In this document: positions 40,450 through 49,783 of the stretch, piece by piece
Layout: every line of letters begins with the position of its first letter
Position numbering within the stretch: position 1 is the stretch's first letter
Assembly: GCA_965249925.1 (NCBI GenBank)
Contig: OZ252260.1
Location: forward strand, 7,254,001 to 7,318,000
From: Hoeflea_A sp965249925
GTDB lineage: Bacteria > Pseudomonadota > Alphaproteobacteria > Rhizobiales > Rhizobiaceae
DNA: 64,000 nucleotides
Reading direction: 5' to 3'
Translations under genes and position numbers: made by a program
Notes under the pieces: model-generated
What the model saw: the letters and a program-made list of their open reading frames with translations, nothing else
Told to the model about the DNA's origin: nothing
Databases searched by the model: none

Positions 40450-43160
40450 GGATCGAGCTGCGGATTGGTCAGCCTGTTGGCCGGACTTTCGTTGAAACAG
40501 AAAGGCATGAACACCATGCCGTCAGCCACTTCGCGATCGGCACGCAGCACGGCCTCAACGGTGCCGCGTCGTGTCGCGATGCTGACCATTTGCCCGGCAA
40601 CCAGTCCCTGGCGCTCGATTTCATAGGGGTTCATAGCCGCGATTCCTTGCGGCTCCAGGGTGTCGAGAACACCGGCGCGGCGCGTCATGGCACCGGTGTG
40701 CCAATGCTCAAGCAAGCGTCCCGTCGTCAGCACCAACGGGAAACGCTCGTCCGGCAGTTCATCGGGTGGCAGGAGATCCGCCGGTACGATTCTACCGCGG
40801 CCGTCCGACGTCGGGAAACCCTGAGCGAAGACGATTTCGTTTCCGGGCTTGTCCGGCGCATCGGCCGGGTAGGTCACTGAATCCTCTCTCTCGATGCGTT
40901 CCCACGAGATATTGTCGAGCGACGGCATAACCGACGCCATCTCGGCGTAGACCTCGGAGAGCTCCTTATACGTCCAGTCGAGGCCGACTCGTCTGGCGAT
41001 TTCGACCACCAGTTCCCAGTCCTGCCGGGCATCACCGGGCGGGTCGAGCGCCGGGCGGCCGATCTGGACCTGTCGGTTGGTGTTGGTATAGGTGCCAAGC
41101 TTCTCCGCCTGCGCGGAAGCCGGCAGGATGACATCGGCGTGCCACGCCGTTTCGGTCAGGAAGATATCCTGAACCACCAGATGCTCCAGCTTGGCGAGGG
41201 CGGCGCGAGCATGCGTCTGATCCGGGTCCGACATCGCCGGGTTCTCACCCATGATGTACATGCCCTTGATGCGGTCGTCATGAATGGCGTTGATGATTTC
41301 AACGACGGTCAGGCCGTTTACGGGATCGAGCGGCCGCCCCCAAAGGTCTTCGAACTCGGCGCGGATATCGGCGGCCTCAACCGACCGGTAATCCGGAAAC
41401 ACCATCGGGATAAGGCCGGCGTCGGACGCACCCTGCACGTTGTTCTGGCCGCGCAGCGGGTGCAGCCCGGTGCCCGGACGCCCGACCTGACCTGTCGTCA
41501 GCGCCATGGCAATCAGACAGCGTGCGTTGTCGGTTCCATGCGTGTGCTGTGAGATACCCATGCCCCAGAAGATGATCGAACGTTCCGAGGTGGCGTAACT
41601 GCGTGCGATGGTCCGCAGAAGTCCGGCATCGACACCGCAGACGTCGGCCATGGCCTCCGGGGTGAAATCCCGAACCTTCTTCTTCAGGGATTCGAAACCG
41701 GAAACGTTGGCCTGAACATATTGTTCGTCATAAAGACGCTCCTCAACGATGACGTTGAGTATCGCATTGAGCATTGCCACATCGGTGCCCGGCGTGAATT
41801 GCACCGCGTGTGTTGCGTGGCGCATCAGGCCTTGGCGGCGCGGATCCATGACAATCAGAGTCTTGCCGAGTTTCGCCGCCTGTTTGAAATAGGTCGCCGC
41901 CACCGGGTGATTGGTGCCGGGCCGCGCGCCGATGATAATGATGCAGTCCGCTTTCATGGCGTCGGTAAATGGGGCGGAGACCGCACCGGAACCGACGCCT
42001 TCCATCAAGGCAGCCACCGAAGAGGCGTGACACAACCGGGTGCAATGGTCGACATTGTTGGTCCCGAAACCCTGGCGGATCAGCTTCTGGAACAGATAGG
42101 CCTCTTCGTTGGTGCACTTGGCCGAGCCAAAGCCGGCAAGCGCACCACCGCCGTCGCGGGTCATGATGGTCTTGAGACCGTTCGCGGCGCGCTCCAGAGC
42201 CTCTTCCCAGCTCGCCTCGCGAAAGATCGTCAGCGGGTCGACGTCCCTCAGGTCGATCTCACCGGATTTCGGCGCGTCGTCACGCCGAATGAGCGGCTTG
42301 GTCAGACGATCAGCTGAATGCACATAGTCAAACCCAAAACGACCCTTCACGCACAGCCGGTTTTCATTGGCAGGACCGTCCCGCCCGTCGACCTGCACGA
42401 TCCGGTTGTCTTTCACCGCGATCCGGGTCTGGCAGCCAACCCCACAGAACGGACACACGCTATCGACGACTTTGTCGAAGTCGTGAATGGCGCGCTGCGT
42501 GTTCTGTTCGTTCATCAGCGTCTTTTCGTAAAGCGCTCCAGTCGGACATGCCTGCACACACTCACCGCACGTGACACAGGTTGAATCACCCATTGGATCC
42601 TGTAGGTCGAACACCGGAAATGCCTGGTTTCCGCGCCCACCCATGCCAATAACATCATTGACCTGGACCTCGCGGCAGGCACGGACACAGGCGCCGCAGG
42701 AGATACAGGCATCCAAATTGACGGCGATGGCCGGATTGCTGATGTCGAAACCGCGATCCAGCCCTTCATCCTCAAACTTGGAGGCAAAGCGCGGCGCTGT
42801 GATGCCCATGGATTCGGCCCAAAGCCAGAAGTCAGACTGATCGTCCGGGGTTTCTGCTCGCGGCCGCATGTCGCTGGCCAGCATCTCGAACACCATTTCA
42901 CGCGACTTTTTGGCGCGTTCCGTGTCGGTGCGCACAACCATGCCGTCCGTCGGCTTGCGAATACAGGAGGCCGCCAGCGTCCGTTCGCCGTCGATGTCGA
43001 CCATGCAGGCACGGCAGTTGCCGTCGGCCCGGTACCCGGGCAAGTCCAAATGGCACAGGTGCGGAATACGATTGCCCTGCCGTTTGGCAACGTCCCAGAT
43101 GCTTTCGTCCGGCGCCGCCGTCACCGTCTTTCCGTCAAGGCTGAAGCGAATCTCGGTCAT
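40374..43160 (-). CDS. fdsA: NAD-dependent formate dehydrogenase, molybdopterin alpha subunit (FdsA/FdhA)
   Basis: Cytoplasmic formate oxidation to CO2. The 928 residues have an N-terminal 2Fe-2S ferredoxin domain (HLCHLDLPGYRADGNCRAC), a His/Cys cluster, two 4Fe-4S sites (CISCGACVRACR; CVTCGECVQACPTGAL), the catalytic-domain 4Fe-4S (CPFCGVGCQTRI ... NRLCVKGRFG) and the bis-MGD domain. The molybdenum ligand is a cysteine (CTRLCHASS), with no in-frame TGA, so it is not a selenoprotein. It lies 19 bp downstream of fdsB. No fdsC/fdhD chaperone or fdsD is visible nearby. Confidence 0.94.
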   Translation of the reverse strand: MTEIRFSLDGKTVTAAPDESIWDVAKRQGNRIPHLCHLDLPGYRADGNCRACMVDIDGERTLAASCIRKPTDGMVVRTDTERAKKSREMVFEMLASDMRPRAETPDDQSDFWLWAESMGITAPRFASKFEDEGLDRGFDISNPAIAVNLDACISCGACVRACREVQVNDVIGMGGRGNQAFPVFDLQDPMGDSTCVTCGECVQACPTGALYEKTLMNEQNTQRAIHDFDKVVDSVCPFCGVGCQTRIAVKDNRIVQVDGRDGPANENRLCVKGRFGFDYVHSADRLTKPLIRRDDAPKSGEIDLRDVDPLTIFREASWEEALERAANGLKTIMTRDGGGALAGFGSAKCTNEEAYLFQKLIRQGFGTNNVDHCTRLCHASSVAALMEGVGSGAVSAPFTDAMKADCIIIIGARPGTNHPVAATYFKQAAKLGKTLIVMDPRRQGLMRHATHAVQFTPGTDVAMLNAILNVIVEERLYDEQYVQANVSGFESLKKKVRDFTPEAMADVCGVDAGLLRTIARSYATSERSIIFWGMGISQHTHGTDNARCLIAMALTTGQVGRPGTGLHPLRGQNNVQGASDAGLIPMVFPDYRSVEAADIRAEFEDLWGRPLDPVNGLTVVEIINAIHDDRIKGMYIMGENPAMSDPDQTHARAALAKLEHLVVQDIFLTETAWHADVILPASAQAEKLGTYTNTNRQVQIGRPALDPPGDARQDWELVVEIARRVGLDWTYKELSEVYAEMASVMPSLDNISWERIEREDSVTYPADAPDKPGNEIVFAQGFPTSDGRGRIVPADLLPPDELPDERFPLVLTTGRLLEHWHTGAMTRRAGVLDTLEPQGIAAMNPYEIERQGLVAGQMVSIATRRGTVEAVLRADREVADGMVFMPFCFNESPANRLTNPQLDPYGKIPEFKFCAARVRGLDASEAAE

Positions 43161-43179
43161 GCGTTCGTTTCCATGGCGC

Positions 43180-44856
43180 TCATAGATCGTCTCGGAAGTA
43201 GGTCAGCAGGTGATTGACTGGATTGGGAGCAGCCTGGCCAAGACCGCAGATCGATGCGTCACGCATGACCATTTCCAAATCGCGGATGGCATTCTCGTCG
43301 AGCGGACCGTTCCGTTCAAGCAACTGAATCAGTTTTTCGGTCCCGTTCCGGCACGGGGTGCACTGGCCACAGCTTTCATGTTTGAAAAACCGCAGCAGGT
43401 TAAGCGTCGCATCCTTGACGTTGTCCTGGTCGGACAGGATGACCACGGCATGGCTACCGACAAACGCGCCATGCTCGGCTAGCTCGCCACCGAAATCGAG
43501 CGGTAGCGAATCCAGTTCGGCTGGTAGGATGCCACCCGAAGCACCTCCCGGCAGATAGGCCTTGAAAACATGGCCGTCGGCCATGCCGCCGCAATAATCA
43601 TCGATCAGTTGGCGCACGGTGATGCCGGCCGGCGCCAGTTTGACCCCAGGCTCCTTCACCCGACCGGAAACCGACCAGGATCGCGGTCCCGGATGCTGCT
43701 GCCCGCCCTGCTTCGAAAACCAGTCGGCACCGTTTTCGACGATGTCGCGGATCCACCAAAGGGTCTCGACATTGTGGTTGAGGGTCGGTCGCCCGAACAA
43801 CCCGACCTCCGCAATGTAAGGCGGCCGGTGTCGCGGCAGGCCCCGTTTGCCCTCGATACTCTCGATCATGGCGCTTTCTTCACCACAGATGTAAGCACCG
43901 GCTCCACGCCGCAGCTCCACGTATCCGGCTTCAATCAGTCCGGCTTCCTCCAAAGCGGCAATCTCCGCTTTCAATATTTCTAGGACAGCCGGATATTCAT
44001 CGCGCATATAGATATAGATGCGATCCGCTTCGACGGCGTGCGCCGCGACCAACGCGCCCTCCAGCGCCCGGTGCGGATCGGACTCTAGAAGGTACCGGTC
44101 CTTGAACGTGCCCGGTTCGCCCTCATCACCGTTGACGGTCATAAGCCGCGGCCCGGCAAAGGTCCGAACGATCTGCCATTTGCGGCCCGCCGGGAACCCG
44201 GCGCCACCGAGCCCGCGCAATCCAGCATCGGACAGCGTCTCGATCAGGGTTTCGACCGAAATCTCCCCTTCGCGCACGCGACGCAAAACCTCGTAGCCGC
44301 CATATTCCTGATAGGCGTGCAGGGGTACATAGTCCGGTACGGCAACATCGAAACCGCCTTCGTCAGCCAGCGTGCGGAGCATTTGCGGCGTCGCGTGATC
44401 GACCTCGCGATTACCGATACGGGCTGCCGGAGCGGTGTCGCATCGTCCCATGCAGGGTGCTCGAACAACGCGAATAAGCGAGGGGTCTATTTCATCCTGC
44501 AGCGAGGCAAGCAGCGTTTCGGCACCGGCCAGCATGCATGACAGGGAATCGCAGACACGGATGGTCAGGGGCGCCGGCGCTTCCTCGCCCTCCTTGACGA
44601 TATCGAAATGATCGTAGAACGACGCGACTTCGAAAATTTCCGCCTGCGACAGCCGCATAAGCTCAGCAAGCGCCCGCAAATGGGCGGCCGAGAGGCAACC
44701 ATAGGTGTCCTGAATGAGATGAAGATACTCGATCAGCAGATCGCGCTTTATATCTCGGCCTTCGAGCAGAGCACTGACGTCCATCAGAGCGGTATCGTCG
44801 AGCGCCCGCCCCTTTGGGCCTCGATCGCGGCGCTTGGCCCTCACATGCTGGTTCAT
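43180..44856 (-). CDS. fdsB: Formate dehydrogenase beta subunit, NuoE-NuoF fusion (FdsG+FdsB)
   Basis: Diaphorase part that passes electrons to NAD. The 558 residues combine a NuoE-like 2Fe-2S thioredoxin-fold domain (VCDSLSCMLAG ... APCMGRCDTAPA) with a NuoF-like domain: GLRGLGGAGFPAGRKW (FMN), NGDEGEPGTFKDRYLL (NADH), GAGAYICGEESAMIESIEG and 4Fe-4S ESCGQCTPCRNGTE ... SICGLG. The fusion replaces separate gamma and beta genes. ATG at 44856 follows GAAGAAGGG; the frame is open 36 codons further upstream. It forms the fdsB-fdsA operon, which would oxidise formate from the C1 genes at 46-62 kb. Confidence 0.94.
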   Translation of the reverse strand: MNQHVRAKRRDRGPKGRALDDTALMDVSALLEGRDIKRDLLIEYLHLIQDTYGCLSAAHLRALAELMRLSQAEIFEVASFYDHFDIVKEGEEAPAPLTIRVCDSLSCMLAGAETLLASLQDEIDPSLIRVVRAPCMGRCDTAPAARIGNREVDHATPQMLRTLADEGGFDVAVPDYVPLHAYQEYGGYEVLRRVREGEISVETLIETLSDAGLRGLGGAGFPAGRKWQIVRTFAGPRLMTVNGDEGEPGTFKDRYLLESDPHRALEGALVAAHAVEADRIYIYMRDEYPAVLEILKAEIAALEEAGLIEAGYVELRRGAGAYICGEESAMIESIEGKRGLPRHRPPYIAEVGLFGRPTLNHNVETLWWIRDIVENGADWFSKQGGQQHPGPRSWSVSGRVKEPGVKLAPAGITVRQLIDDYCGGMADGHVFKAYLPGGASGGILPAELDSLPLDFGGELAEHGAFVGSHAVVILSDQDNVKDATLNLLRFFKHESCGQCTPCRNGTEKLIQLLERNGPLDENAIRDLEMVMRDASICGLGQAAPNPVNHLLTYFRDDL

Positions 44857-45273
44857 TTTTGCCGCCCTTCTTCTAACACGGCAAGCCGTACCATTGCCTT
44901 GGCCTCTGTATAGACCGCTATCTCGGTCCAACACCAGCCAGTTTGCGGCGCCGCAACGTCGCATGCGTGGCGCAAACCAAAAAAAGATGGACTAATTGAT
45001 TTTTCCGGTCATGCCCCTCTCCCAATCGCATAAGCGTCTGTTTTTTTGATCACTTTGCCTACACAATAGGCTGATAAGCCTTCCCCTCGGCGATGAATAG
45101 CCATAGACTTGCAATGACGCCATTTGTGGCGCTATCCGCTGCCGATGAAAAAGGGTCGAGTTTCGCGAACCGAGAGGTGCGCGACCGGCCAATCACCAGG
45201 AGGACGTGGGGTCCTTGATGACGCCGCAACGCTTGGTTTCGGCGATTGTCTCAACGCTTGGGAGAGCCTTACC
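44857..45273. other. Intergenic region between fdsB and the betaine-type binding protein
   Basis: 417 bases of divergent promoter region. It holds a perfect 14-base palindrome TTGCGGC/GCCGCAA at 44943-44956, nested in a wider inverted repeat GTTTGCG (44941-44947) to CGCAAAC (44971-44977), a likely operator site for fds. A small hairpin CGCCA-TTTG-TGGCG lies at about 45119-45133. The frame of the next gene is open from 45124 but has no signal-peptide logic before 45274. No RNA gene is recognised. Confidence 0.45.
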
Positions 45274-46281
45274 GTGAAAACACCCCTCGTTATTCTAGCA
45301 CTGGCGTCGGCGCTGCTATCTTCTCCGGCCACTGCACTCGGCGAGGCGTGTGGCGATGTCACCATCGCAAAAATGAACTGGCAGTCTGCCGACCTGCTTG
45401 CTCAACTGGATCGCATCATCCTTTCCGAAGGATATGATTGTAACGCGGTACTTGTACCCGGCGATACTCTGCCAACCTTCGAAACCATGGACAAAGAGGG
45501 ACGGCCCGACATTGCGCCTGAGTTCTGGATCAATGCGGTGCGTCAGGATTTTGACCAGGCGGTTGACGAAGGACGGCTGGAGATCGCCGCCGCATCGCTG
45601 TCGGACGGCGGTGTCGAGGGCTGGTGGATTCCCGCCTATATTACGGAAGAACATCCGGACATCAAATCGATCGAAGACGCCCTGAAGCGCCCTGATCTGT
45701 TCCCCGCCCCAGGCAAGACGGACCGCGGTGCCGTGTTCAATTGTCCTCCCGGATGGAGTTGCCGCATCTCGACGGACAACCTGTTTCGGGCTCACGACGC
45801 GGAAGCAAAGGGATTTGATTTGATCAACACAGAAACGCCGGCTGAACTCACGGACTCGATCCGGGACGCCTTCGCCGAGGAACGGGGTTGGCTGGGGTAT
45901 TTCTGGGCACCCACGGCAACGCTGGGTCGATACGAGATGGTTCGCCTGGACTTTGAGGTTCCGCACGACAAGCAGGAGTGGGACAGTTGCACCGCAGTCG
46001 CCGATTGCCCTAATCCGCAACCCAATGCATGGCCGAAATCCTCCGTCTACACGGTGGTCGCAGGGCCGTTCAGACGGCGCGCGGTGGACGCCTTTTCTTA
46101 TCTGTCCAACCGGTCCTGGAACAATCGGACGGTCAACGGTCTCCTGGCCTGGATGGAAGAAACCGGAGCGTCGACGGAGGACGCGGCCCGGTACTTTCTC
46201 GAAGGCAATGAAGAGATGTGGTCCGGCTGGGTATCGCCGGAGGCCGCCGAGAAATTGAGAAACTACCTGGCGAATTCATGA
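45274..46281 (+). CDS. Periplasmic substrate-binding protein, glycine betaine/choline type (OpuAC/ProX)
   Basis: 335 residues with a signal peptide (VKTPLVILALASALLSSPATALG, GTG-initiated) and an OpuAC-type fold: ACGDVTIAKMNWQSADLLAQL, LSDGGVEGWWIPAYITEEHPDIKSI and GWLGYFWAPTATLGRYEMVRL, where aromatic residues could form a cation-pi cage for a quaternary amine. GGGAG stands 9 bases before the GTG. No permease or ATPase gene adjoins, so it must use components from elsewhere. The neighbouring methyltransferase and dimethylglycine genes support glycine betaine or a relative as ligand; this is inference. Confidence 0.85.
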   Translation: MKTPLVILALASALLSSPATALGEACGDVTIAKMNWQSADLLAQLDRIILSEGYDCNAVLVPGDTLPTFETMDKEGRPDIAPEFWINAVRQDFDQAVDEGRLEIAAASLSDGGVEGWWIPAYITEEHPDIKSIEDALKRPDLFPAPGKTDRGAVFNCPPGWSCRISTDNLFRAHDAEAKGFDLINTETPAELTDSIRDAFAEERGWLGYFWAPTATLGRYEMVRLDFEVPHDKQEWDSCTAVADCPNPQPNAWPKSSVYTVVAGPFRRRAVDAFSYLSNRSWNNRTVNGLLAWMEETGASTEDAARYFLEGNEEMWSGWVSPEAAEKLRNYLANS

Positions 46282-46376
46282 ACGATCCGCTGACGATGTC
46301 GCATTCACCCCTGTCGCACCCTTCCTGACCCGGGTGACCAGCATTTGCGACGAGGATTGCGATTGTCCGTTGCGTC

Positions 46377-46398
46377 AATATAAACATATCTTTATATC
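46377..46398. promoter_or_regulatory. Palindromic operator upstream of the homocysteine methyltransferase (SahR/SamR-like)
   Basis: 22-base site with arms AATATAAACA and TCTTTATATC-like halves, identical at 19 of 22 positions to the site at 53535-53556. It lies 33 bases before the ATG at 46431. ArsR-family SAM-cycle regulators of alphaproteobacteria recognise ATATAAAGATATCTTTATAT-like palindromes as I recall. The regulator gene is not in this window. Confidence 0.65.
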
Positions 46399-46430
46399 TT
46401 GTGGTAATTATGTAGGTAAGGACCTTCACG

Positions 46431-47444
46431 ATGACCACCGATGCGTTGACCCGCCTGATCGCCGAAAAGGGCGTGCTCCTGGCCGATGGTGCGACCGGCA
46501 CCAATCTGTTCGCCATGGGCCTGGAAGCCGGCGACGCGCCAGAGCTGTGGAATACCGACCAGCCGGAAAAAATCGTCAAGCTGCATCAGGACTTTGTCGA
46601 TGCCGGCGCCGATATCATTCTCACCAACAGTTTCGGCGGTACGCGGCATCGGCTGAAGCTCCATCATGCCCAGGACAGGGTTTTTGAACTCAACAAACGG
46701 GCGGCTGAGATCGCCCGTTCTGTCGCCGACGCTTGCGATCGAACCGTCATCGTTGCCGGTTCGGTCGGCCCGACCGGCGAACTGCTCGAGCCGCTGGGTG
46801 CCCTCACCTATGATGATGCCGTCGCGGCGTTTGCCGAACAGATCGAGGGTCTGAAAGCCGGTGGCGCCGACGTCGCCTGGATTGAGACCATGTCGGCGCC
46901 GGAAGAAATCCAGGCGGCTGCCGAGGCGGCTGTCCGCTGCGACCTGCCCTACACCTATACCGGATCGTTCGACACGGCCGGAAAGACCATGATGGGCTTG
47001 CATCCAAAGGACATCCACACCGTTACGACCGAAATGGCGGAAGCACCGCTTGCGGTCGGTGCGAACTGTGGTGTCGGAGCTTCCGATATTCTGGCGTCGT
47101 TGCTTGATATGAGTGACGCAAATCCCACCGGCACGCTCATCGTCAAAGGAAACTGCGGCATCCCCGAGTTTCGCGGCTCTGAGATCCACTATTCCGGGAC
47201 GCCGCCGCTCATGGCTGACTACGCCAGGATGGCGATCGATGCAGGCGCCACGATCATCGGTGGTTGCTGCGGTACCACCTGCGACCATCTAAGAGCCATG
47301 CGCTCAGCGATCGATTCTCATCCCAAGTCGGCCAGGCCGACGCTTGACGATATCGTCAATCGCATCGGCCCATTGCGAAACAGTCCGGCTCAGGATGCTG
47401 CCGAAGCGCCGAAAAGAGCCCGTCGCGGCCGCCGTCGCGCATAG
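46431..47444 (+). CDS. Homocysteine S-methyltransferase domain protein (betaine-homocysteine methyltransferase-like; split MetH)
   Basis: Zinc-dependent transfer of a methyl group to homocysteine, making methionine. The 337 residues have LLADGATGTNLFAMGLEAGD, ILTNSFGGTRHRLKLH, VAGSVGPTGELLEPLG and Zn ligands in KGNCGIP and GGCCGTTCDHL, matching the first domain of MetH and betaine-homocysteine methyltransferases. The C terminus is an Arg-rich tail (PKRARRGRRRA) beyond the barrel. With the corrinoid protein (50 kb) and the pterin methyltransferase (53.6 kb) it probably forms a three-part methionine synthase; direct use of betaine is the alternative. It is preceded by the palindromic operator. 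Confidence 0.88.
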   Translation: MTTDALTRLIAEKGVLLADGATGTNLFAMGLEAGDAPELWNTDQPEKIVKLHQDFVDAGADIILTNSFGGTRHRLKLHHAQDRVFELNKRAAEIARSVADACDRTVIVAGSVGPTGELLEPLGALTYDDAVAAFAEQIEGLKAGGADVAWIETMSAPEEIQAAAEAAVRCDLPYTYTGSFDTAGKTMMGLHPKDIHTVTTEMAEAPLAVGANCGVGASDILASLLDMSDANPTGTLIVKGNCGIPEFRGSEIHYSGTPPLMADYARMAIDAGATIIGGCCGTTCDHLRAMRSAIDSHPKSARPTLDDIVNRIGPLRNSPAQDAAEAPKRARRGRRRA

Positions 47445-47451
47445 TTGTCGT

Positions 47452-48141
47452 CTAACGTAATTCTATCGACTGCATCAGGAACTTACGGTGGGCCGCCGCG
47501 TAGAGGTATTGGCGGCCGATCGGACAGGCATCGCGGGATAGACAGCCCTGCGGCATACAGGCGGTACTCTCCTGACCGGATAGGAAAGCGCGGCAGGCGG
47601 CAACGCCAAACGGACTGTCTGAAACAGCGTTGGCAGGACAGGCCGTCACACAGGGTCGATCGGCACAGTCGTCACAGGGGTGCGAGTGCACAGGCGCCGG
47701 CGGAAGCGTGATGACACGCTGAAAGGCCAGCGCTGCCCGGTAGCCGTGCCATAGCCCGTATTCGGGATGGATGAGGATGCCGAGCGGAGACGGTTTCAGC
47801 CCCTCGCAGAGAGCGATCCATTGTTGAAACGGCCACCATGGCTTGTCGAAGGGATAGAGCGGCGTGCACCGGAAGGTCTCGGCGACCGGCTCGATCACCT
47901 GGCGAGTCCAGGTATCCAGGGGATCCGGTCCGGAATAATCCGACAGAAAGCTCTCGAAATGCGGCCAAAAGGATGAGCCGGAATGTCCGACCAGCACGAG
48001 GCTGTCGACACGGCCGCCGTCGGGCAGTTTCGGCGCGGTCCCGTCGAACACGACACCGCCTCGCGGCACAAGCCCGACGGAACTGAGCGATTGCCGCAGT
48101 GCCCCATAAAGGTCATCACCAGCGCTGACGCTATGATTCAT
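47452..48141 (-). CDS. Ferredoxin-like iron-sulfur protein
   Basis: 229 residues. The C-terminal third has a 4Fe-4S motif CDDCADRPCVTACP and a second Cys set (CRAFLSGQESTACMPQGCLSRDACP), similar to the ferredoxin end of epoxyqueuosine-reductase-like proteins. The front two thirds (VDSLVLVGHSGSSFWPHFESFL ... PEYGLWHGYRAALAF) are found in proteins annotated only as ferredoxin beside MttB-type genes. No queuosine or B12 domain is complete. ATG at 48141 has only GGGACG upstream. Located 79 bp after the mttB-like gene on the same strand; it might supply low-potential electrons to the corrinoid reactivator, by inference. Confidence 0.8.
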   Translation of the reverse strand: MNHSVSAGDDLYGALRQSLSSVGLVPRGGVVFDGTAPKLPDGGRVDSLVLVGHSGSSFWPHFESFLSDYSGPDPLDTWTRQVIEPVAETFRCTPLYPFDKPWWPFQQWIALCEGLKPSPLGILIHPEYGLWHGYRAALAFQRVITLPPAPVHSHPCDDCADRPCVTACPANAVSDSPFGVAACRAFLSGQESTACMPQGCLSRDACPIGRQYLYAAAHRKFLMQSIELR

Positions 48142-48220
48142 CGTCGTCCCGGAAAGCGGACCGCCATACGTCCCGATGGATAAATTCGGCCACTTTTGCC
48201 CGGCCGTCTTCGGGCTTCTT

Positions 48221-49783
48221 TCACGTGAAGGCGTCGGGCATCGACTCCTTCTTGCGCGCGATAAGGTCGACGAGTCCCTCCTGGATGCCGGGATCCAGGG
48301 CCGGCGCCTCGTAGCTCTCAAGCCAGGAACGGCAGAGTTCATTGGCCCGTGTTTCAATGCGCTTCTCGCCTTCTATCTGCCACTGCTCGAAAGAGTTGTT
48401 GTCGGCCAGTGGCGAACGGTAGAACGCGGTTTGGAAATGCGCCTGTGTGTGAGCACATCCCAGATAATGGCTGCCCGGGCCGACTTCGCGGATGGCGTCA
48501 AGGGCCTGCGCGTCTGCCGACAGGTCGACGCCTTCGGCGAACCGCTGCATCATGCCCAGTTGGTCCGCATCGATCATGAACTTCTCATAGGACGACACCA
48601 ATCCGCCTTCCAGCCAGCCCGCGGCGTGCAGCACGAAATTCGTTCCGGCAAGCACCGTGGTGTTGAGCGTGTTGCTGCTCTCGTGCGCCGCCTGTGCATC
48701 CGGCACCTTCGAGCCGCAAAGCGAACCGCCGGTACGGAACGGCAGGCCGAGGCGCCGGGCCAACTGGGCCGCTCCGTAGGATACGAGGGACGGCTCCGGC
48801 GTACCGAAAGTCGGTGCACCCGATTGCATCGAGATCGACGCGGCGAACGTACCGAATACGACCGGCGCGCCGGGTCTGACCAGCTGGGTAAAGGCAGCAC
48901 CGGCCAGCACCTCCGCAAGAATCTGGGTCAGCGTCCCAGTCACCGTGACCGGGCTCATTGCACCCGCCAGAATAAACGGTGAGACGACGCAGGCCTGGTT
49001 GTTACGGGCATACACTTTGGCCGCGCCAAGCATGGTCTCGTCGAACACCATGGGCGAGTTTGCGTTGATCAGATTGATCACGACGCAGTTGGTGTCGACA
49101 AACTCATCGCCAAACAGGATCTTGCACATATCGACGGTGTCCTGGGCGCGCTCCGGTGCAGTGACCGAGCCCATGAACGGTTTGTCCGACAGCCGCATGT
49201 GGGCATGCACCATATCGAGATGGCGCTTGTTGACGGGCACGTCGACTGGCTCGCAGACCGTGCCGCCGGAGTGGTGCATGGCCGGAGCGAGATAGGCCAG
49301 TTTGACGAAGTTTTCGAAGTCACTGATTGTGGCGTAGCGGCGCTCACCTTCGAGATCTCGCACAAACGGCGGCCCGTAGACCGGCGCGAAAACAGTGGCC
49401 TTGCCGCCGATCTCGACCGAGCGCGCCGGGTTGCGGGCGTGTTGCGTGAACTGCGACGGCGCCGATTGAATCAGCGTTCGGCACAGGTCTTTCGGAAAGT
49501 GAACCCGCTCGCCGCGGACATCCGCGCCGGCGTCACGCCACAGCGCCAACGCCTCCTGGTCTTCGCGGAATTCGATACCAATCTCCTCCAGCACCCGGTC
49601 GGCATTGGCCTCGATCAGCGCCAGGCCTTCCTCGTCGAGTACATCATATTCGCGGATCCGACGGGTGATGTAGGTATTTGGTTGTCCCGGACCGCCACCG
49701 CTGCGCGATGCACGACGCGCTGCCGCACCGCCGCGACCGCGCCTGCCGCCCGACCGCTCCACACTGTCTTCCTGGACTGCCAT
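48221..49783 (-). CDS. MttB-family corrinoid-dependent methyltransferase (non-pyrrolysine)
   Basis: 520-residue member of the trimethylamine methyltransferase superfamily (COG5598), which moves methyl groups from amines to a corrinoid protein. Conserved segments include YDVLDEEGLALIEANADRVLEEIGI, AMHHSGGTVCEPVD, NSPMVFDETMLGAAKVYA and GTNFVLHAAGWLEGGLVSSYEKF. No in-frame TAG interrupts it, so it lacks pyrrolysine, as do glycine-betaine methyltransferases (MtgB) and related enzymes. Residues 8-40 form a Gly/Arg-rich tail (GGRRGRGGAAARRASRSGGG). ATG at 49783 with GAGAGG upstream. A glycine betaine substrate is inferred from the neighbours. Confidence 0.88.
   Translation of the reverse strand: MAVQEDSVERSGGRRGRGGAAARRASRSGGGPGQPNTYITRRIREYDVLDEEGLALIEANADRVLEEIGIEFREDQEALALWRDAGADVRGERVHFPKDLCRTLIQSAPSQFTQHARNPARSVEIGGKATVFAPVYGPPFVRDLEGERRYATISDFENFVKLAYLAPAMHHSGGTVCEPVDVPVNKRHLDMVHAHMRLSDKPFMGSVTAPERAQDTVDMCKILFGDEFVDTNCVVINLINANSPMVFDETMLGAAKVYARNNQACVVSPFILAGAMSPVTVTGTLTQILAEVLAGAAFTQLVRPGAPVVFGTFAASISMQSGAPTFGTPEPSLVSYGAAQLARRLGLPFRTGGSLCGSKVPDAQAAHESSNTLNTTVLAGTNFVLHAAGWLEGGLVSSYEKFMIDADQLGMMQRFAEGVDLSADAQALDAIREVGPGSHYLGCAHTQAHFQTAFYRSPLADNNSFEQWQIEGEKRIETRANELCRSWLESYEAPALDPGIQEGLVDLIARKKESMPDAFT

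Noticed and set aside
40374..43160. Selenocysteine in formate dehydrogenase
   Set aside because: The ligand position is an ordinary cysteine codon and there is no in-frame TGA.
48221..49783. Pyrrolysine in the MttB-like protein
   Set aside because: The frame has no internal TAG and runs uninterrupted through the region aligned with the usual pyrrolysine position; no pyl genes are seen.
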